Part shown: piece after piece, positions 8,914 to 18,576 of the stretch
Layout of the letters: each line of letters opens with the position of its first letter
Position numbering within the stretch: the first letter of the stretch is position 1
DNA from: an uncultured Marinobacter sp.
GTDB lineage: Bacteria > Pseudomonadota > Gammaproteobacteria > Pseudomonadales > Oleiphilaceae
Assembly: GCA_913057975.1 (NCBI GenBank)
Contig: CAJXOQ010000021.1
Location: 1-32,941 of the forward strand
Length of the DNA: 32,941 nt
Direction: 5' to 3'
The notes under the pieces: generated by a model
Databases searched by the model: none
Seen by the model: only the letters and a program-made list of their open reading frames with translations
What the model was told of the DNA's origin: nothing
Translations under genes and position numbers: made by a program

Positions 8914-10491
8914 ATGAAGATCGGTATCCCCAGGGAAATTTTCGAGGATGAACGACGGGTCGCGGCAACGCCGCCCTCGGTGCATAAGCTGATAGGCCTT
9001 GGCTATGAGGTGATGGTCGAAGGCGGCGCGGGTGAGGCCGCGAATTACACGGATGATGCCTACGAAAAAGTGGGCGCTACCATTGCGGCGGACACCAAAT
9101 CGCTTTGGCAGGACGCGGATTTTATCCTCAAGGTCCGCGCGCCGATGAAGAACCCTTCGCTCAAGAAACACGAAGTGGACCTGATGAAGGAAGGGGCGTT
9201 CCTGGTCAGCTACCTGTGGCCAGCGCAGAATCCCGAACTGCTGGAGAAGCTGGCGGCCAAAAAGATTACCTCCTTCGCCATTGATAGCCTGCCCCGCATC
9301 AGTCGTGCCCAGAAGATGGATGCCTTGAGCGCCATGGCCAATATTGCCGGCTACCGCGCGGTGATTGAGGCGGCCAACAACTTCGGGCGGTTCTTTACCG
9401 GCCAGGTGACGGCGGCTGGCAAGGTACCGCCAGCAAAGATCATGGTGATCGGGGCCGGCGTCGCTGGCCTCGCTGCGATCGGCGCCGCAAACAGCATGGG
9501 CGCCATTGTGCGGGCGTTTGATACCCGTCTGGAAGTGAAAGAACAGGTTGAAAGCATGGGCGCCGAGTTCCTGGTGCTGGATTTCGACGACGAGGACGGC
9601 AGCGGTGGCGGCGGCTACGCCAAGCAGATGAGCGACGAGTTCATCAAGGCGGAGATGGCGCTGTTCGCGGAACAGGCCGAAGAGGTGGATATCATCATCA
9701 CCACCGCCCTGATTCCCGGCAAGCCCGCGCCCAAGCTGATCACCGCCGATATGGTGAAATCCATGAAACCCGGCAGTGTAATTGTCGATCTGGCGTCGGA
9801 ACGCGGGGGCAACTGCGAGCTGACAGAGCCCGGCAAGGTGGCCCACTATCACGGCGTGACGTTGATAGGCTACACCGACCTGCCCAGCCGTATGGCCAAG
9901 GTGGCCAGCGATCTCTATGCCACTAACCTGGTACACCTGATCACTGAACTGACACCAGAGAAAGACGGCCAGCCGCAGGTCAACATGGAAGACGATGTGA
10001 TCCGTGGCCTGACGGTGGTGCGGGAGAGCGACGTTACCTGGCCGCCACCTCAACCGGAAGCGCCGGTCAGCCCCAAGCCGGCACCCGGCACAGAAGAACC
10101 CACGGCTGCCGACAAGGAAGCGGCGAGGCAAGACGCTGAGCGCCGCAGCCTGTTCGGCAAGGGCGCGCTGCTGGTGGTAACGGCGCTGGCGCTCTATGGC
10201 GTTGGTGCCCATGCGCCGGAAAGCTTCCTGCAACACTTCACGGTGTTTGTGCTGTCCTGCTTTATCGGCTGGCAGGTCATCTGGAACGTGACGCCGTCCC
10301 TGCACACGCCTCTGATGAGTGTGACCAACGCCATCAGCGGCATCATTGTGATCGGTGCCATTCTCCACCTGGCCCAGGCGGAGAATCTGGCCGTAGGCAT
10401 CATGGCCTTTGTCGCGGTGCTGATTGCCAGCATCAACGTAGGGGGCGGCTTTCGGGTCACCCATCGCATGCTCAAAATGTTTCGCAAGTAG
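8914..10491 (+). CDS. pntA: NAD(P) transhydrogenase subunit alpha
   Basis: A full-length 525-residue fused alpha subunit of the proton-translocating transhydrogenase, which transfers hydride between NADH and NADP using the proton gradient. The NAD-binding domain covers about residues 1-385, with the RAQKMDALS loop at about 131-139 and the Rossmann GAGVAG at 180-185. A proline- and alanine-rich linker (about 370-405) leads to four membrane helices at about 415-520. GGAGGA (8898-8903) supports the ATG. pntB follows after 12 bases. Some bacteria split this protein into two alpha chains; here it is one, as in E. coli. It would supply NADPH, for example to the monooxygenase upstream (inference). 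Confidence 0.97.
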   Translation: MKIGIPREIFEDERRVAATPPSVHKLIGLGYEVMVEGGAGEAANYTDDAYEKVGATIAADTKSLWQDADFILKVRAPMKNPSLKKHEVDLMKEGAFLVSYLWPAQNPELLEKLAAKKITSFAIDSLPRISRAQKMDALSAMANIAGYRAVIEAANNFGRFFTGQVTAAGKVPPAKIMVIGAGVAGLAAIGAANSMGAIVRAFDTRLEVKEQVESMGAEFLVLDFDDEDGSGGGGYAKQMSDEFIKAEMALFAEQAEEVDIIITTALIPGKPAPKLITADMVKSMKPGSVIVDLASERGGNCELTEPGKVAHYHGVTLIGYTDLPSRMAKVASDLYATNLVHLITELTPEKDGQPQVNMEDDVIRGLTVVRESDVTWPPPQPEAPVSPKPAPGTEEPTAADKEAARQDAERRSLFGKGALLVVTALALYGVGAHAPESFLQHFTVFVLSCFIGWQVIWNVTPSLHTPLMSVTNAISGIIVIGAILHLAQAENLAVGIMAFVAVLIASINVGGGFRVTHRMLKMFRK

Positions 10492-10503
10492 GAGGCGCCC
10501 GAT

Positions 10504-11895
10504 ATGAGCACAGGATTGGTGAGCGTGGCCTACGTGGTCGCAAGTATCTGTTTTATCCTCAGCCTGGGTGGCCTTAGCCATCAGGAATCCGCCCGGCGCG
10601 GTAACCTTTATGGCGTCGCTGGCATCATCATCGCCGTTGGCGCCACCCTGGCCAGCGTGGACGGCGGTGTTATCGCCATTGTGATTGCGGTGCTACTGGG
10701 CGCCGGTATTGGTATCCCCATCGCCAACAAGGTGGAGATGACCCAGATGCCACAGCTGGTGGCCCTGCTGCACAGTTTCGTGGGCCTGGCGGCGGTGCTG
10801 GTCGGCTTTTCAGGCTACATTGAGCCTCTAGTAGCCACCACGGGTGCCGAACACACCATCAAACTGGTGGAAGTGTTTGTCGGTATCTTTATCGGCGCGG
10901 TGACCTTCACCGGGTCGCTGGTGGCCTGCGGCAAACTGGATGGCCGTATCGACAGTAAAGCCCTGACTCTGCCGGGCCGACACCTGATGAACCTGGTGGC
11001 CATCATTGCCTGCGTATTGTTGGGCGCCTGGTTCCTCGGTACCGACAGCATGGCGCTGGGGCTGATTTCCCTTGTCATCATGACGATCATCGCCTCGGTG
11101 CTCGGCATTCACCTGATCATGGCCATCGGTGGTGCCGACATGCCGGTGGTGGTCTCCATGCTCAACAGCTACTCCGGTTGGGCGGCGGCCTCTATCGGGT
11201 TCATGCTGGGTAATGACCTGCTGATTGTGGTGGGTGCCCTGGTGGGTAGCAGCGGTGCCATACTCAGCTACATCATGTGCAAGGCTATGAACCGGTCGTT
11301 CATCAGCGTGATCCTGGGCGGATTCGGGCAGACTACCAGCAGTTCCAGCGCGGCAGACCCCGACCAGACGGTCTACGAATCCAGTGCTGACGATGTATGC
11401 GAAGAGCTTCGCAATGCCGAGTCAGTAATCATCGTGCCGGGCTACGGCATGGCTGTGGCGCAGGCCCAGAACGGCGTCAGCGAAATGACGAAAATCCTGC
11501 GGGACCGTGGCGTCAACGTACGTTTCGGCATTCACCCGGTGGCCGGTCGTCTACCCGGACACATGAATGTGCTGCTCGCCGAGGCCCACGTGCCCTATGA
11601 CATCGTGCTGGAAATGGACGAAATCAACGACGATTTCCCCAGTACCGATGTGGTTCTGGTTATCGGTGCCAACGACACCGTAAACCCGGCCGCCTCCGAA
11701 GACCCGGGCAGCCCGATCGCCGGTATGCCGGTTCTGGAAGTGTGGAAAGCGCGCCAAGTGGTTGTCCTCAAACGGGGCATGGCCACGGGTTATTCAGGCG
11801 TGGAAAACCCGCTGTTCTTCAAAGACAACACCCGCATGCTGTTTGGCGATGCCAAGGAAAGCATCGACAAGCTGGTCGGTGGGTTAAGGGGCTGA
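10504..11895 (+). CDS. pntB: NAD(P) transhydrogenase subunit beta
   Basis: A complete 463-residue inner-membrane beta subunit. The N-terminal part (about 1-270) is a bundle of roughly nine membrane helices and includes H90 in [11 protein letters not shown], the position of the proton-pathway histidine in E. coli PntB. The C-terminal NADP-binding domain has [10 protein letters not shown] at 313-322 and [10 protein letters not shown] at 388-397. GGAGG just before ATG acts as its ribosome binding site, with the pntA stop adjacent. Its last 12 bases overlap the convergent patatin gene. Confidence 0.97.
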   Translation: MSTGLVSVAYVVASICFILSLGGLSHQESARRGNLYGVAGIIIAVGATLASVDGGVIAIVIAVLLGAGIGIPIANKVEMTQMPQLVALLHSFVGLAAVLVGFSGYIEPLVATTGAEHTIKLVEVFVGIFIGAVTFTGSLVACGKLDGRIDSKALTLPGRHLMNLVAIIACVLLGAWFLGTDSMALGLISLVIMTIIASVLGIHLIMAIGGADMPVVVSMLNSYSGWAAASIGFMLGNDLLIVVGALVGSSGAILSYIMCKAMNRSFISVILGGFGQTTSSSSAADPDQTVYESSADDVCEELRNAESVIIVPGYGMAVAQAQNGVSEMTKILRDRGVNVRFGIHPVAGRLPGHMNVLLAEAHVPYDIVLEMDEINDDFPSTDVVLVIGANDTVNPAASEDPGSPIAGMPVLEVWKARQVVVLKRGMATGYSGVENPLFFKDNTRMLFGDAKESIDKLVGGLRG

Positions 11896-13035
11896 TTCTT
11901 CAGCCCCGGATTCCTTCGCAAAAAACCGCTCAATCTGCCGGGACTGGCTCTGGCCGTCCCGGTAGCCCAGCTCAATCAAATCGCGACAGAAGCGTTTGTC
12001 GAACAGCAGGAAGCTGGCGAGGTTGGCGCTGGAAAAAGGCGCGTTGTCTGAAGCACCGGTCAACCGTCGCAACACCAGCGGCATGGCATCAATGTATTTC
12101 ATGGCGATTTCGTTGATGGGTTCGGAGGGAGAAATTTCCAGAATATCCACCGGGTTCAGGTCCAGCCCGGACTCCTTCAGTTTCTTCTCGGGGATCAGTT
12201 CCAGCAACTGGTTGATCAACCGCGAGCGATCGATGTCGTAATCCAGGGTATCCAGAAACATGCCATTGAACACATGGGCCAGTACCTGGGTCAGTGTTGG
12301 CATACCGGGTTTTTCCGGACGCCTGGACGGGCACATCGCGTTGGCACTGACCCCGATCACCAGCACCTTGCGTGCACCCAGTCGCAATGCCGGACTGATG
12401 TGGGCCATCTGACGGGTCACGCCGTCACCGAAATACTCGCGGTTGATCTTCACCGGCGCAAACAGAGTGGGAATAGCCGCAGACGCCATGATGTGGTCCA
12501 CTGCCAACTCTGTACGGGTGCCGCCACGCTGTCCGACCGACCAGCCTTGCAACCCTTCAACCCCTTCAAAGAAACACACATTCTGGCCAGTCGCGTAACC
12601 ACAGGCATTCAGGCCCACAGCGTCGATGTGGCCCTCCTGGATCGTTTGTCGAATGCTCTGCAGGTCGATCTCCCGCTCCAGCAACTCCCGCAGTGGTGAA
12701 TTATCCAGAAAGGAAACCGGCCCGCTCTCAATGGGGCGACTGATCATCTTGCGGGCGATGGTGCTGAAACTGCGCATCAGGCTAAGGGTATCCGCCCGGA
12801 ATACCCGGTCCATGGTCAGTTCCGACCAGACTTTATCGAGATGATCAATACTGTGGCGAAACAGCCCCCGGTTACCGGCAAGGGCCATGGCATTGATCGC
12901 CCCGGCCGAGGTACCGATAATGACATTAAACGGGTGGCTCCAGTCCGGATACATGTCAGCGATAGCGCGAAGCACGCCGACCTGATACGCCGCCCGCGCG
13001 CCACCTCCGGTGAGAATGACACCGTTCTTTGTCAT
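11884..13035 (-). CDS. patatin-like phospholipase
   Basis: A 383-residue serine hydrolase of the patatin family, which hydrolyses acyl ester bonds in lipids with a Ser-Asp dyad. The oxyanion loop GGGARA is at 10-15, the nucleophile elbow GTSAG at 41-45 (S43), and the catalytic aspartate D204 in GDG at 203-205. No signal peptide is evident, so it is probably cytoplasmic or peripheral. The C-terminal ~150 residues carry no recognisable extra domain. It is the last gene of a minus-strand run and its stop overlaps the end of pntB by 12 bases. The ribosome binding site is weak (CGGAATGG). Substrate is unknown. Confidence 0.92.
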   Translation of the reverse strand: MTKNGVILTGGGARAAYQVGVLRAIADMYPDWSHPFNVIIGTSAGAINAMALAGNRGLFRHSIDHLDKVWSELTMDRVFRADTLSLMRSFSTIARKMISRPIESGPVSFLDNSPLRELLEREIDLQSIRQTIQEGHIDAVGLNACGYATGQNVCFFEGVEGLQGWSVGQRGGTRTELAVDHIMASAAIPTLFAPVKINREYFGDGVTRQMAHISPALRLGARKVLVIGVSANAMCPSRRPEKPGMPTLTQVLAHVFNGMFLDTLDYDIDRSRLINQLLELIPEKKLKESGLDLNPVDILEISPSEPINEIAMKYIDAMPLVLRRLTGASDNAPFSSANLASFLLFDKRFCRDLIELGYRDGQSQSRQIERFFAKESGAEESAP

Positions 13036-13066
13036 GAAGCCATTCCGCTATGAACAGCGCCTCGCA

Positions 13067-13609
13067 TCAGGCCTGTTTGATCTTATGCCGGCGCCGGCCG
13101 GCAAACGGATTGTTAATACTGGAATCCTTGCCCTGCAACTTGGCCTCGGGGTGGTTCTTCGCCATCAATTCCTTGACCTTGGGAATGTGATCCTTCGGGG
13201 CATCCACCATAATCAGGTACTTTCCTGCCTCAATATCATGGTGGAACGGCTCGATACGGTAGTTTTCACTCTGGATACCACCAAAGCCACCAACCCAGGC
13301 GCCCGCTACCACCACAAAGATAAACAGGGCGATCCAGGCGGCCGCCGGCATGTTCAGAACCTCCAGCAAGGCCAACGGAACGATGAAGGCCAGCGCCAGC
13401 ACAAAGCCGGCTATGGCGCCGCGCTCCACATACCTGGGCAGATCCGTTCGGTCCAGGATGGACGCGGTGTGTAACTGGTGAGTGTACAGGCCGGCTTCGT
13501 CCTTGCTGACAATGTGGAAGCGCCAGTCAGTGACGTCATGCTCGTGAAGGTCGTCGGAGATTTCTTTTGCACTGTCAATCGAAGATACCAGATAGAATAA
13601 ACGTATCAT
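13067..13609 (-). CDS. two-helix membrane protein of unknown function
   Basis: A 180-residue protein. The frame extends to 13657, but ATG 13609 is chosen for its AGGAG site and the MIRLFYLV start. Residues 1-55 look like a soluble alpha/beta domain. A central hydrophobic region (about 60-105) holds two membrane helices, the second glycine-rich (AGAWVGGFGG). A soluble tail ends in basic residues. This order resembles DUF1269-type membrane proteins, whose function is not established. It lies between exoD (88-base gap) and the patatin gene (31-base gap) on the same strand and is possibly cotranscribed. Confidence 0.75.
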   Translation of the reverse strand: MIRLFYLVSSIDSAKEISDDLHEHDVTDWRFHIVSKDEAGLYTHQLHTASILDRTDLPRYVERGAIAGFVLALAFIVPLALLEVLNMPAAAWIALFIFVVVAGAWVGGFGGIQSENYRIEPFHHDIEAGKYLIMVDAPKDHIPKVKELMAKNHPEAKLQGKDSSINNPFAGRRRHKIKQA

Positions 13610-13697
13610 GGTGTTTCTCCTCTTTCGCCTGTGAATGAGGCGTTCTTCTACTGACAATTTAGTTCAAAACTCCCGACTTTACGTAATCTGGCCTTAT

Positions 13698-14291
13698 TCA
13701 GCTGCCGATGGTTCGCACCAATATCACCGGGCCTGCCAGCGAAATACTCCAGGCAAGCACGGCAAGGAGACCGTCTCTCGAGATCATCGCAAGGCCAAAT
13801 GCCATCAGCGCGACGCCAGCAATACTGGCACTGAATGGCACAATCTCCGTTGCCGGCATCACGATCGCAATCACCATGCATACAAGCGCCATGGCGTAGA
13901 GGCCAGGGCCCTTGACGAGGAACGTGAATCTCGGGCGTATCAGGCGATCAATCCGCCGTGCGGCAGGGAGAAGGATATGCAGTCCCTGCACAAGCTTCTG
14001 GCGCGGAACCTGACGCTGAAGCAACAGGCCGGGTAGCCAGAAATGGGTTCGCCCCAACAGAACCTGCCCCAACGTCAGCATCGTAAGCAGGCCCATCAGG
14101 GTTGGTATTCCGGGCACACCACTGAGAGGCGTCACCAGGATGAGGCCAACCAGAAGTACCAGCGGCCCAAAGGTTCGGTGCCCCACCGCATCCATCATTT
14201 CACCGATGGATACGTGAGAACGACCGGCGGCCCTGGCTTCTATCCGGTCCAGTAGCTGCTCGATATCCGCCGGATCACCCTGGTCATCCAT
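13698..14291 (-). CDS. ExoD-family membrane protein
   Basis: A 197-residue protein matching the ExoD family (exopolysaccharide synthesis-associated). It has a short soluble N-terminus with DRIEARAAGRSHVSIGEMMDAVGHRTFGPLVLL, then four or so membrane helices and the motif TPLSGVPGIPTLMGLL at about 54-69. Rhizobial exoD mutants are affected in exopolysaccharide production and alkali tolerance, but the molecular role is not known. GGAGG lies close before the ATG. It follows the lipoprotein gene by 25 bases, which suggests one transcript. Confidence 0.88.
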   Translation of the reverse strand: MDDQGDPADIEQLLDRIEARAAGRSHVSIGEMMDAVGHRTFGPLVLLVGLILVTPLSGVPGIPTLMGLLTMLTLGQVLLGRTHFWLPGLLLQRQVPRQKLVQGLHILLPAARRIDRLIRPRFTFLVKGPGLYAMALVCMVIAIVMPATEIVPFSASIAGVALMAFGLAMISRDGLLAVLAWSISLAGPVILVRTIGS

Positions 14292-14316
14292 TCACCAGCC
14301 TCCGGAAACCTCGTCG

Positions 14317-14628
14317 TTACTCGGTGGTGTTGTAGACGTAGGAAGACACCGTGCCGTCTTCATTGAATCGCACCACCAAGTCCGTTGTTTCGGCTTCCCC
14401 GAAAGCAGACCAACGATACTTGCCGTAGGTCCAGGTGCGCTTGCCATCTTCGATACCGGTGCGCCAGGGCTCGCCAAACATCTCCTGGATATCAGCGCGG
14501 TTGGTGTCACCGATCTCGATCTGGTCAACGTTATGGGTGGCAAAGTCCTGGCCGACCGTGGCGCAGCCGGCCATAACCAGAGTCAACGCAAGCAGGACAA
14601 TGGCTGAAAGAGAACTAACAGGCTTCAT
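14317..14628 (-). CDS. small BamE/SmpA-like lipoprotein
   Basis: A 103-residue predicted outer-membrane lipoprotein. ATG 14628 is preferred over an upstream in-frame start (14667) because AAGGGA precedes it and the protein then begins with a standard signal peptide ending in a lipobox, with C22 as the lipidated residue (LVMAGC). The mature part has the small BamE-like pattern: GDTNRADIQEMFGEPWRTG, then WTY and a final VRFNEDGTVSSY. True BamE is part of the outer-membrane protein assembly complex, but many paralogues share this fold, so the role here is open. It is the first gene of the minus-strand run toward the patatin gene. Confidence 0.82.
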   Translation of the reverse strand: MKPVSSLSAIVLLALTLVMAGCATVGQDFATHNVDQIEIGDTNRADIQEMFGEPWRTGIEDGKRTWTYGKYRWSAFGEAETTDLVVRFNEDGTVSSYVYNTTE

Positions 14629-14662
14629 GGTGTATCCCTTTTTGTTGAGAACAAGACCATCA

Positions 14663-14690
14663 ATCATACGGGTTTTGGTAACAGGTTAAA
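14663..14690 (-). promoter_or_regulatory. Possible sigma-70 promoter of the lipoprotein gene
   Basis: On the minus strand TTTAAC (14685-14690) and TATGAT (14663-14668) are separated by 16 bases, placing a start about 28 bases before the lipoprotein ATG. It lies on the exon side of the group II intron, so the insertion leaves it intact. Confidence 0.35.
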
Positions 14691-14708
14691 TTACAGCCCG
14701 GACAGACA

Positions 14709-14780
14709 ATCGGGATAGGGGGGAACCAGCAGGTTCCGCCCCTCCCACACCACCCGGCAAGCGGGTCCGCACCGGGCGGT
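14709..14780 (-). ncRNA. Group II intron domains V and VI
   Basis: On the minus strand ACCGCCCGG pairs with CCGGGTGGT around a GCG-GACC-CGC tip (14749-14780), the size and shape of catalytic domain V with a CGC triad. Domain VI follows as a hairpin built on GGAACC/GGTTCC (about 14717-14744), then the terminal ATCCCGAT. Confidence 0.75.
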
Positions 14781-14796
14781 TCGAGAAGTTGAGGTA

Positions 14797-16158
14797 TCAC
14801 GAGAGGCGCGGCACACCCAACCGGTCGAAGTAGGCAGTCGTCAGCACATTGTGAATGGCGGAGCGACTGTTATGCCACCAGCGGTGGCTCAGAGCCGCCA
14901 CGGATTCCGCCACCCAGGGACTTGCGCCCAAGCGCAACAGCTCCCGGTAGATGGTCTTGCCCCGCCGCCACTGTTTAAGATGCAGGGCTCTCAGGCGACG
15001 ACGTATCCACTCGTCTAGCGATCGCCAGATGCGAGGCGTTTGCGCCAGTCTGAAGTACCCTTTCCATCCGAGCAGGTAGCTGCGGAGCTTTTCCACCACT
15101 TGTGAGATGCTGCGACCACCTGACCCTCGGGTCAGTTGCCTGATCCTCAGCTTGAACGCCTGTAACGCTTTTGTTGATACGGCGCGCCGGACGTCTCCAT
15201 CCTTTGTCTGCCATAGGGCATAACCGAGGAACTTACGGCCGAACACGCTGGTGACTGCACTTTTGGATGCGTTGATCACCAAGTGCAATTTGTCGTAACA
15301 ACGGTGTAGCAACCGCATCACCCGCTCTCCCGCTTTATGACTGCGAACGTAGACGTTGCAGTCGTCGGCATAACGAGCGAAGCAGTGCCCCCGGCGTTCC
15401 AGTTCCCGATCCACCTCATCCAGCAGAACATTCGCCAGCAGTGGCGACAGTGGCCCGCCTTGCGGCGTGCCCTCGTATCGTTCTATAACTACGCCACCGT
15501 CCATGATGCCCGCATTCAGATACGCACGAACCAGCCGGATGACTCCGGGGTCGTTCACGCGCTTCCTCAGGCGGTCGATCAGGATGTCGTGATTAACCCG
15601 GTCGAAGAACTTCGACAGGTCAACGTCCACAACGATGTGGCAGCCCCGCTGGGCGTAGCGTTGCGCAGCCAGAACCGCATCCTGGGCCCGACGACCCGGA
15701 CGGAAGCCATGGCTGTGTTCGCTGAAGGTGGGATCAATCAGAGGTTGCAGCGCTTGCAACAGTGCCTGTTGAATCAGACGGTCGGTGACGGTAGGGATAC
15801 CCAGTTCCCGTTCACTGCCGTCCGGCTTCGGGATGCCTACCCGACGGACAGGCTGTGGCCGATAGGAGCCCTCCAGCAGTTGCTGCCGGAGCTCTGGCCA
15901 CGTCCATCTCAGGTATTCGGCGGTCTGGGCAATGTCCAGTCCATCAACACCCGCAGATCCCTTGTTGGCCTTCACGCGCTTCCATGCCCGCTGCATGTTC
16001 TCTCGTGCGAACGCCTGCTCCAGCAGGTGTCGCCCTGCGCCTTCCGGTTCTCGTCGCGGGAGCCCTGTTTCATCGCGGGTCACGTCCGGCAAGGCTTCAC
16101 CTTCCCGTCCTGCAACCCGCTCCGCTGACGCGGATATCTGATGCTGTACAGTACTCAT
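14797..16158 (-). CDS. ltrA: group II intron reverse transcriptase/maturase
   Basis: A 453-residue intron-encoded protein that aids splicing and retrotransposition of its host RNA. It shows the ordered reverse-transcriptase blocks: NKGSAGVDG, IPKPDGSERELGIPTVTDRLIQQ, HGFRPGRRAQDAV, VVDVDLSKFFDRVNHD, GTPQGGPLSPLLANVLLDE, and the active site RYADDCNVY. A maturase X domain ends in YFDRLGVPRLS. No HNH endonuclease follows. The start is set at ATG 16158. The frame continues to a GTG at 16251, but that part looks like intron RNA and no good ribosome site supports it. It appears intact. Confidence 0.93.
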   Translation of the reverse strand: MSTVQHQISASAERVAGREGEALPDVTRDETGLPRREPEGAGRHLLEQAFARENMQRAWKRVKANKGSAGVDGLDIAQTAEYLRWTWPELRQQLLEGSYRPQPVRRVGIPKPDGSERELGIPTVTDRLIQQALLQALQPLIDPTFSEHSHGFRPGRRAQDAVLAAQRYAQRGCHIVVDVDLSKFFDRVNHDILIDRLRKRVNDPGVIRLVRAYLNAGIMDGGVVIERYEGTPQGGPLSPLLANVLLDEVDRELERRGHCFARYADDCNVYVRSHKAGERVMRLLHRCYDKLHLVINASKSAVTSVFGRKFLGYALWQTKDGDVRRAVSTKALQAFKLRIRQLTRGSGGRSISQVVEKLRSYLLGWKGYFRLAQTPRIWRSLDEWIRRRLRALHLKQWRRGKTIYRELLRLGASPWVAESVAALSHRWWHNSRSAIHNVLTTAYFDRLGVPRLS

Positions 16159-16544
16159 CGACAAGGCGTTTGACGCTCCTTCTCGTTCAGCCCTTCGCCC
16201 TGAATAAGCGGCTACTATGGCCTCTGCTGACTTCTCGCTCCGTGTTACCACGTCGCCCTTTCAGGCATGAGGCGAGATCTCCCCGGGTAAGAACACACTC
16301 CTTCACCGCACAACCGCCGGATTTACACCACCTCGCCTTGGCCACAAGAGCTTCGCGGCTTTTGGCCCGCTCACCCTGCTCGGCAATGCCTCATATCCGA
16401 TTCTTGTTCATCGGCTCACGGTTTACGCTCCACGCTTCCTCTCCACGGTCGGTCACCCTTCCCCAGTTGCGCTTCACTTCGTTCGCTGTGGCCAGCTCAC
16501 GGGAGGACTTCCACCTCCAGGAGTGCGCCCGTGCCGGGCGCACC

Positions 16545-16574
16545 AAAAAAGCCGCACCGGTTACCCGGTGCGGC
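16545..16574 (-). terminator. Rho-independent terminator of tctCBA
   Basis: A perfect 10-bp stem (16551-16560 with 16565-16574), loop of four bases, followed on the minus strand by six T's (16550-16545). It lies 29 bases past the tctA stop, and the intron starts two bases after the T tract. Confidence 0.93.
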
Positions 16575-16603
16575 AAAACTGAAGTCAGTGACCGGGTACC
16601 GGC

Positions 16604-18130
16604 TCAGTCGCTGGCCGGGCTTTCCTTCATGGCCGCATTCATGCGGCGACGCAGAAGCGGACCAACCACGTAAGGCAATACCAGGCTCAGGCCGGCAACC
16701 AGCCAGAAGCACTTCGCCAGAGTACTCGCCCAAAGGATTCCCCAATCACCATCCGATAACACCAACGCGTGCCCCAGATTCTTCTCCATCTCCGGCCCCA
16801 GCAGCAACCCGAGGATAATCGGTACCACCGGAATCTCCAGTTTGCGCAGGAAATAACCCGCCACACCAAACGCCACCATGAAATACAGGTCGAAGGCGCT
16901 GTTGCTGATGGAATAGATGCCCACGAAGGCAACCATGGTCACAATGGGCAGCAGGTACATGGGCGGCACCGACAGCAGGCGCACGAAGAAACCGACCAAC
17001 GGAATGTTGAGTACCAGCAGCAGCACGTTGCCAATCAGCAGGGCGGCAATGACGCCCCAGACAATATCGGCGTTCTGGGTAAACATCAGCGGGCCTGGCG
17101 TGATGTTCAATGAAATCAGCATCGCCAACAGCACAGCGGTGGTACCGCTACCTGGCACGCCCAGGGTCAACATGGGTACGAGCGCGCCCGATGAGGCTCC
17201 GTTGTTGCCCGCCTCAGGCGCCACCACACCCCGGATATCGCCCTCGCCGAACGTGCCCTTCTTGCCTATCACGCTCTTTTCGAGGGTGTAGCTGATAAAA
17301 CTGCCCAGGGACGCACCGGCGCCCGGAAGCACGCCGGAAATAAATCCAAGCACGCCGCCACGCAACTGGGTGGGAACCGTGGAGACCAACTCCTTGAAGG
17401 TAAGCGTCAGCTTGCCCACGTTCATCTTCTTGCGACCGCCGCCCATGCGCGATTCGACAAAAAAGAGCAGTTCCGAGATGGCGAAAAGACCAACAATCGC
17501 GAGGATGAAATCGATCCCCTCATACAGCTCCAGTACACCGAAGGTGTAGCGCTGGGTGCCGGTGGAGATATCGATGCCCACGGTGGAGATCATGATCCCC
17601 AGGGTCGCGGCAATCACCGTCTTCATCGGGTTCTTGCCGGTTATACCACCCAGGGTGGCGAAGGCCAGCAGGAACAGCGCGAAATACTCCGCCGGGCCGA
17701 AACTCAAGGCAAACCTCGCCAACACCGGAGCCAGCATGATTAGCCCGATGGTGCCGATCAGCCCACCCGCAAATGACGCAATGGCCGAGATCGCCAGTGC
17801 ATCGGCCGCCCTCCCCTTTTGGGCCATGGGGTAGCCATCCAGGCAGGTCATCATCGCCGGTTCGTCACCGGGAATATTGAGCAGGATGGAGGAAATACGA
17901 CCGCCATACATCGCGCCGGCGTAAACCGATGTCAGCAGGATCATGGCAGTTTCCGGCGGCAAGCCAAGGGTAAACGCCAACGGGATAAGGATCGCCACAC
18001 CGTTTGCCGGCCCCAGGCCGGGCAAACAACCAATCAGGGTGCCCACGAAAGCGCCGAAGAGCGCAAACATCAGGTTGTACGGTGTCAGGGCAACCGCAAA
18101 CCCCTCCATCAGAAAACCGAGCGTTTCCAT
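16604..18130 (-). CDS. tctA: tripartite tricarboxylate transporter, large permease TctA
   Basis: A 508-residue inner-membrane protein with about 12 hydrophobic helices, normal for TctA, the ion-coupled translocating subunit. Family motifs are visible: GTLIGCLPGLGPANGVAILIPL at about 30-51, YGGRISSILLNIPGDEPAMMTCLDGYPMA at about 74-102, and a second repeat-like segment GVLPGAGASLGSFISY near 265-280. Its ATG overlaps the tctB stop (TGATG), so translation is probably coupled. Transport is of tricarboxylates in known members, but the family also carries other acids, so the substrate is unproven. It ends at a strong terminator. Confidence 0.95.
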   Translation of the reverse strand: METLGFLMEGFAVALTPYNLMFALFGAFVGTLIGCLPGLGPANGVAILIPLAFTLGLPPETAMILLTSVYAGAMYGGRISSILLNIPGDEPAMMTCLDGYPMAQKGRAADALAISAIASFAGGLIGTIGLIMLAPVLARFALSFGPAEYFALFLLAFATLGGITGKNPMKTVIAATLGIMISTVGIDISTGTQRYTFGVLELYEGIDFILAIVGLFAISELLFFVESRMGGGRKKMNVGKLTLTFKELVSTVPTQLRGGVLGFISGVLPGAGASLGSFISYTLEKSVIGKKGTFGEGDIRGVVAPEAGNNGASSGALVPMLTLGVPGSGTTAVLLAMLISLNITPGPLMFTQNADIVWGVIAALLIGNVLLLVLNIPLVGFFVRLLSVPPMYLLPIVTMVAFVGIYSISNSAFDLYFMVAFGVAGYFLRKLEIPVVPIILGLLLGPEMEKNLGHALVLSDGDWGILWASTLAKCFWLVAGLSLVLPYVVGPLLRRRMNAAMKESPASD

Positions 18131-18576
18131 CAGTTCACCTCCAGGATGCCAGCGGGCAAGCTCAACGCCAGGCCATAGTTGAACAGGACGAACACCACCA
18201 CGGCGCTGATCAGGCCCGTTAAAAAGGCATCCCTGGCGGGCGCGCCCATGCGCCAGCTAAGGGTGCCAACCGCCAGGGTTGTCGAGATGACAAACCCCAG
18301 GGGCTCAAGCAGCATCGCGTAGACCACCAGCACAACCAGCGACACCACCAGCTCAACTGCGGACCGGCCCAGCGGCCATTGGGCGTCGGGGTCCGGCTTG
18401 ACCATCAGATAGATGCTGCCGGCAACCAGAACCACCGCAAGGATGGTTGGAAAGGTTTCCGGCCCAACGGTTTCGGCGCCGCCAAACGGCTCGGGCCACT
18501 GCTGTGCAACCCAGCCGTAAGCCACCGCCAGAACCATCAGGCCCAGGCCAAGAAGCCGATCACCCAGGCCTATCAT
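18130..18576 (-). CDS. tctB: tripartite tricarboxylate transporter, small permease TctB
   Basis: A 148-residue, very hydrophobic protein with four predicted helices (about 8-24, 42-58, 70-108, 118-138), the usual size and layout of TctB. TctB proteins are poorly conserved, so identity leans on position between tctC and tctA. It overlaps tctC by 4 bases (ATGA) and tctA by one base. Confidence 0.92.
   Translation of the reverse strand: MIGLGDRLLGLGLMVLAVAYGWVAQQWPEPFGGAETVGPETFPTILAVVLVAGSIYLMVKPDPDAQWPLGRSAVELVVSLVVLVVYAMLLEPLGFVISTTLAVGTLSWRMGAPARDAFLTGLISAVVVFVLFNYGLALSLPAGILEVN

Larger units (their letters stand above)
14709..16543 (-). mobile_element. Group II intron, class C (IIC), apparently full length
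   Basis: An 1835-base intron on the minus strand. Its 5' end reads GTGCGCCCGGCACGGGCGCA, fitting the GTGYG rule. Its 3' end reads CTATCCCGAT after recognisable domains V and VI. The maturase lies inside. The 5' exon ends with a rho-independent terminator hairpin and six T's, the target preference known for class C introns. The maturase lacks an HNH endonuclease domain, also as in class C. Bases 16159-16543 hold the domain I-III RNA and no other gene. Boundaries are inferred from end consensus and could be tested by comparing an empty site. Confidence 0.88.

Noticed and set aside
8857..10581. 574-codon open frame on the minus strand opposite pntA
   Set aside because: It lies fully antisense to a well-conserved pntA, is rich in His, Gly and Arg as expected for a GC-rich shadow frame, and shows no family motif.
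15337..16128. 263-codon plus-strand frame inside the intron
   Set aside because: It is antisense to the reverse transcriptase, whose blocks and YADD are intact.
16159..16251. GTG-initiated N-terminal extension of the maturase
   Set aside because: It is in frame, but no good ribosome site supports it and it overlaps the region expected to be intron RNA. ATG 16158 gives a normal-length protein.
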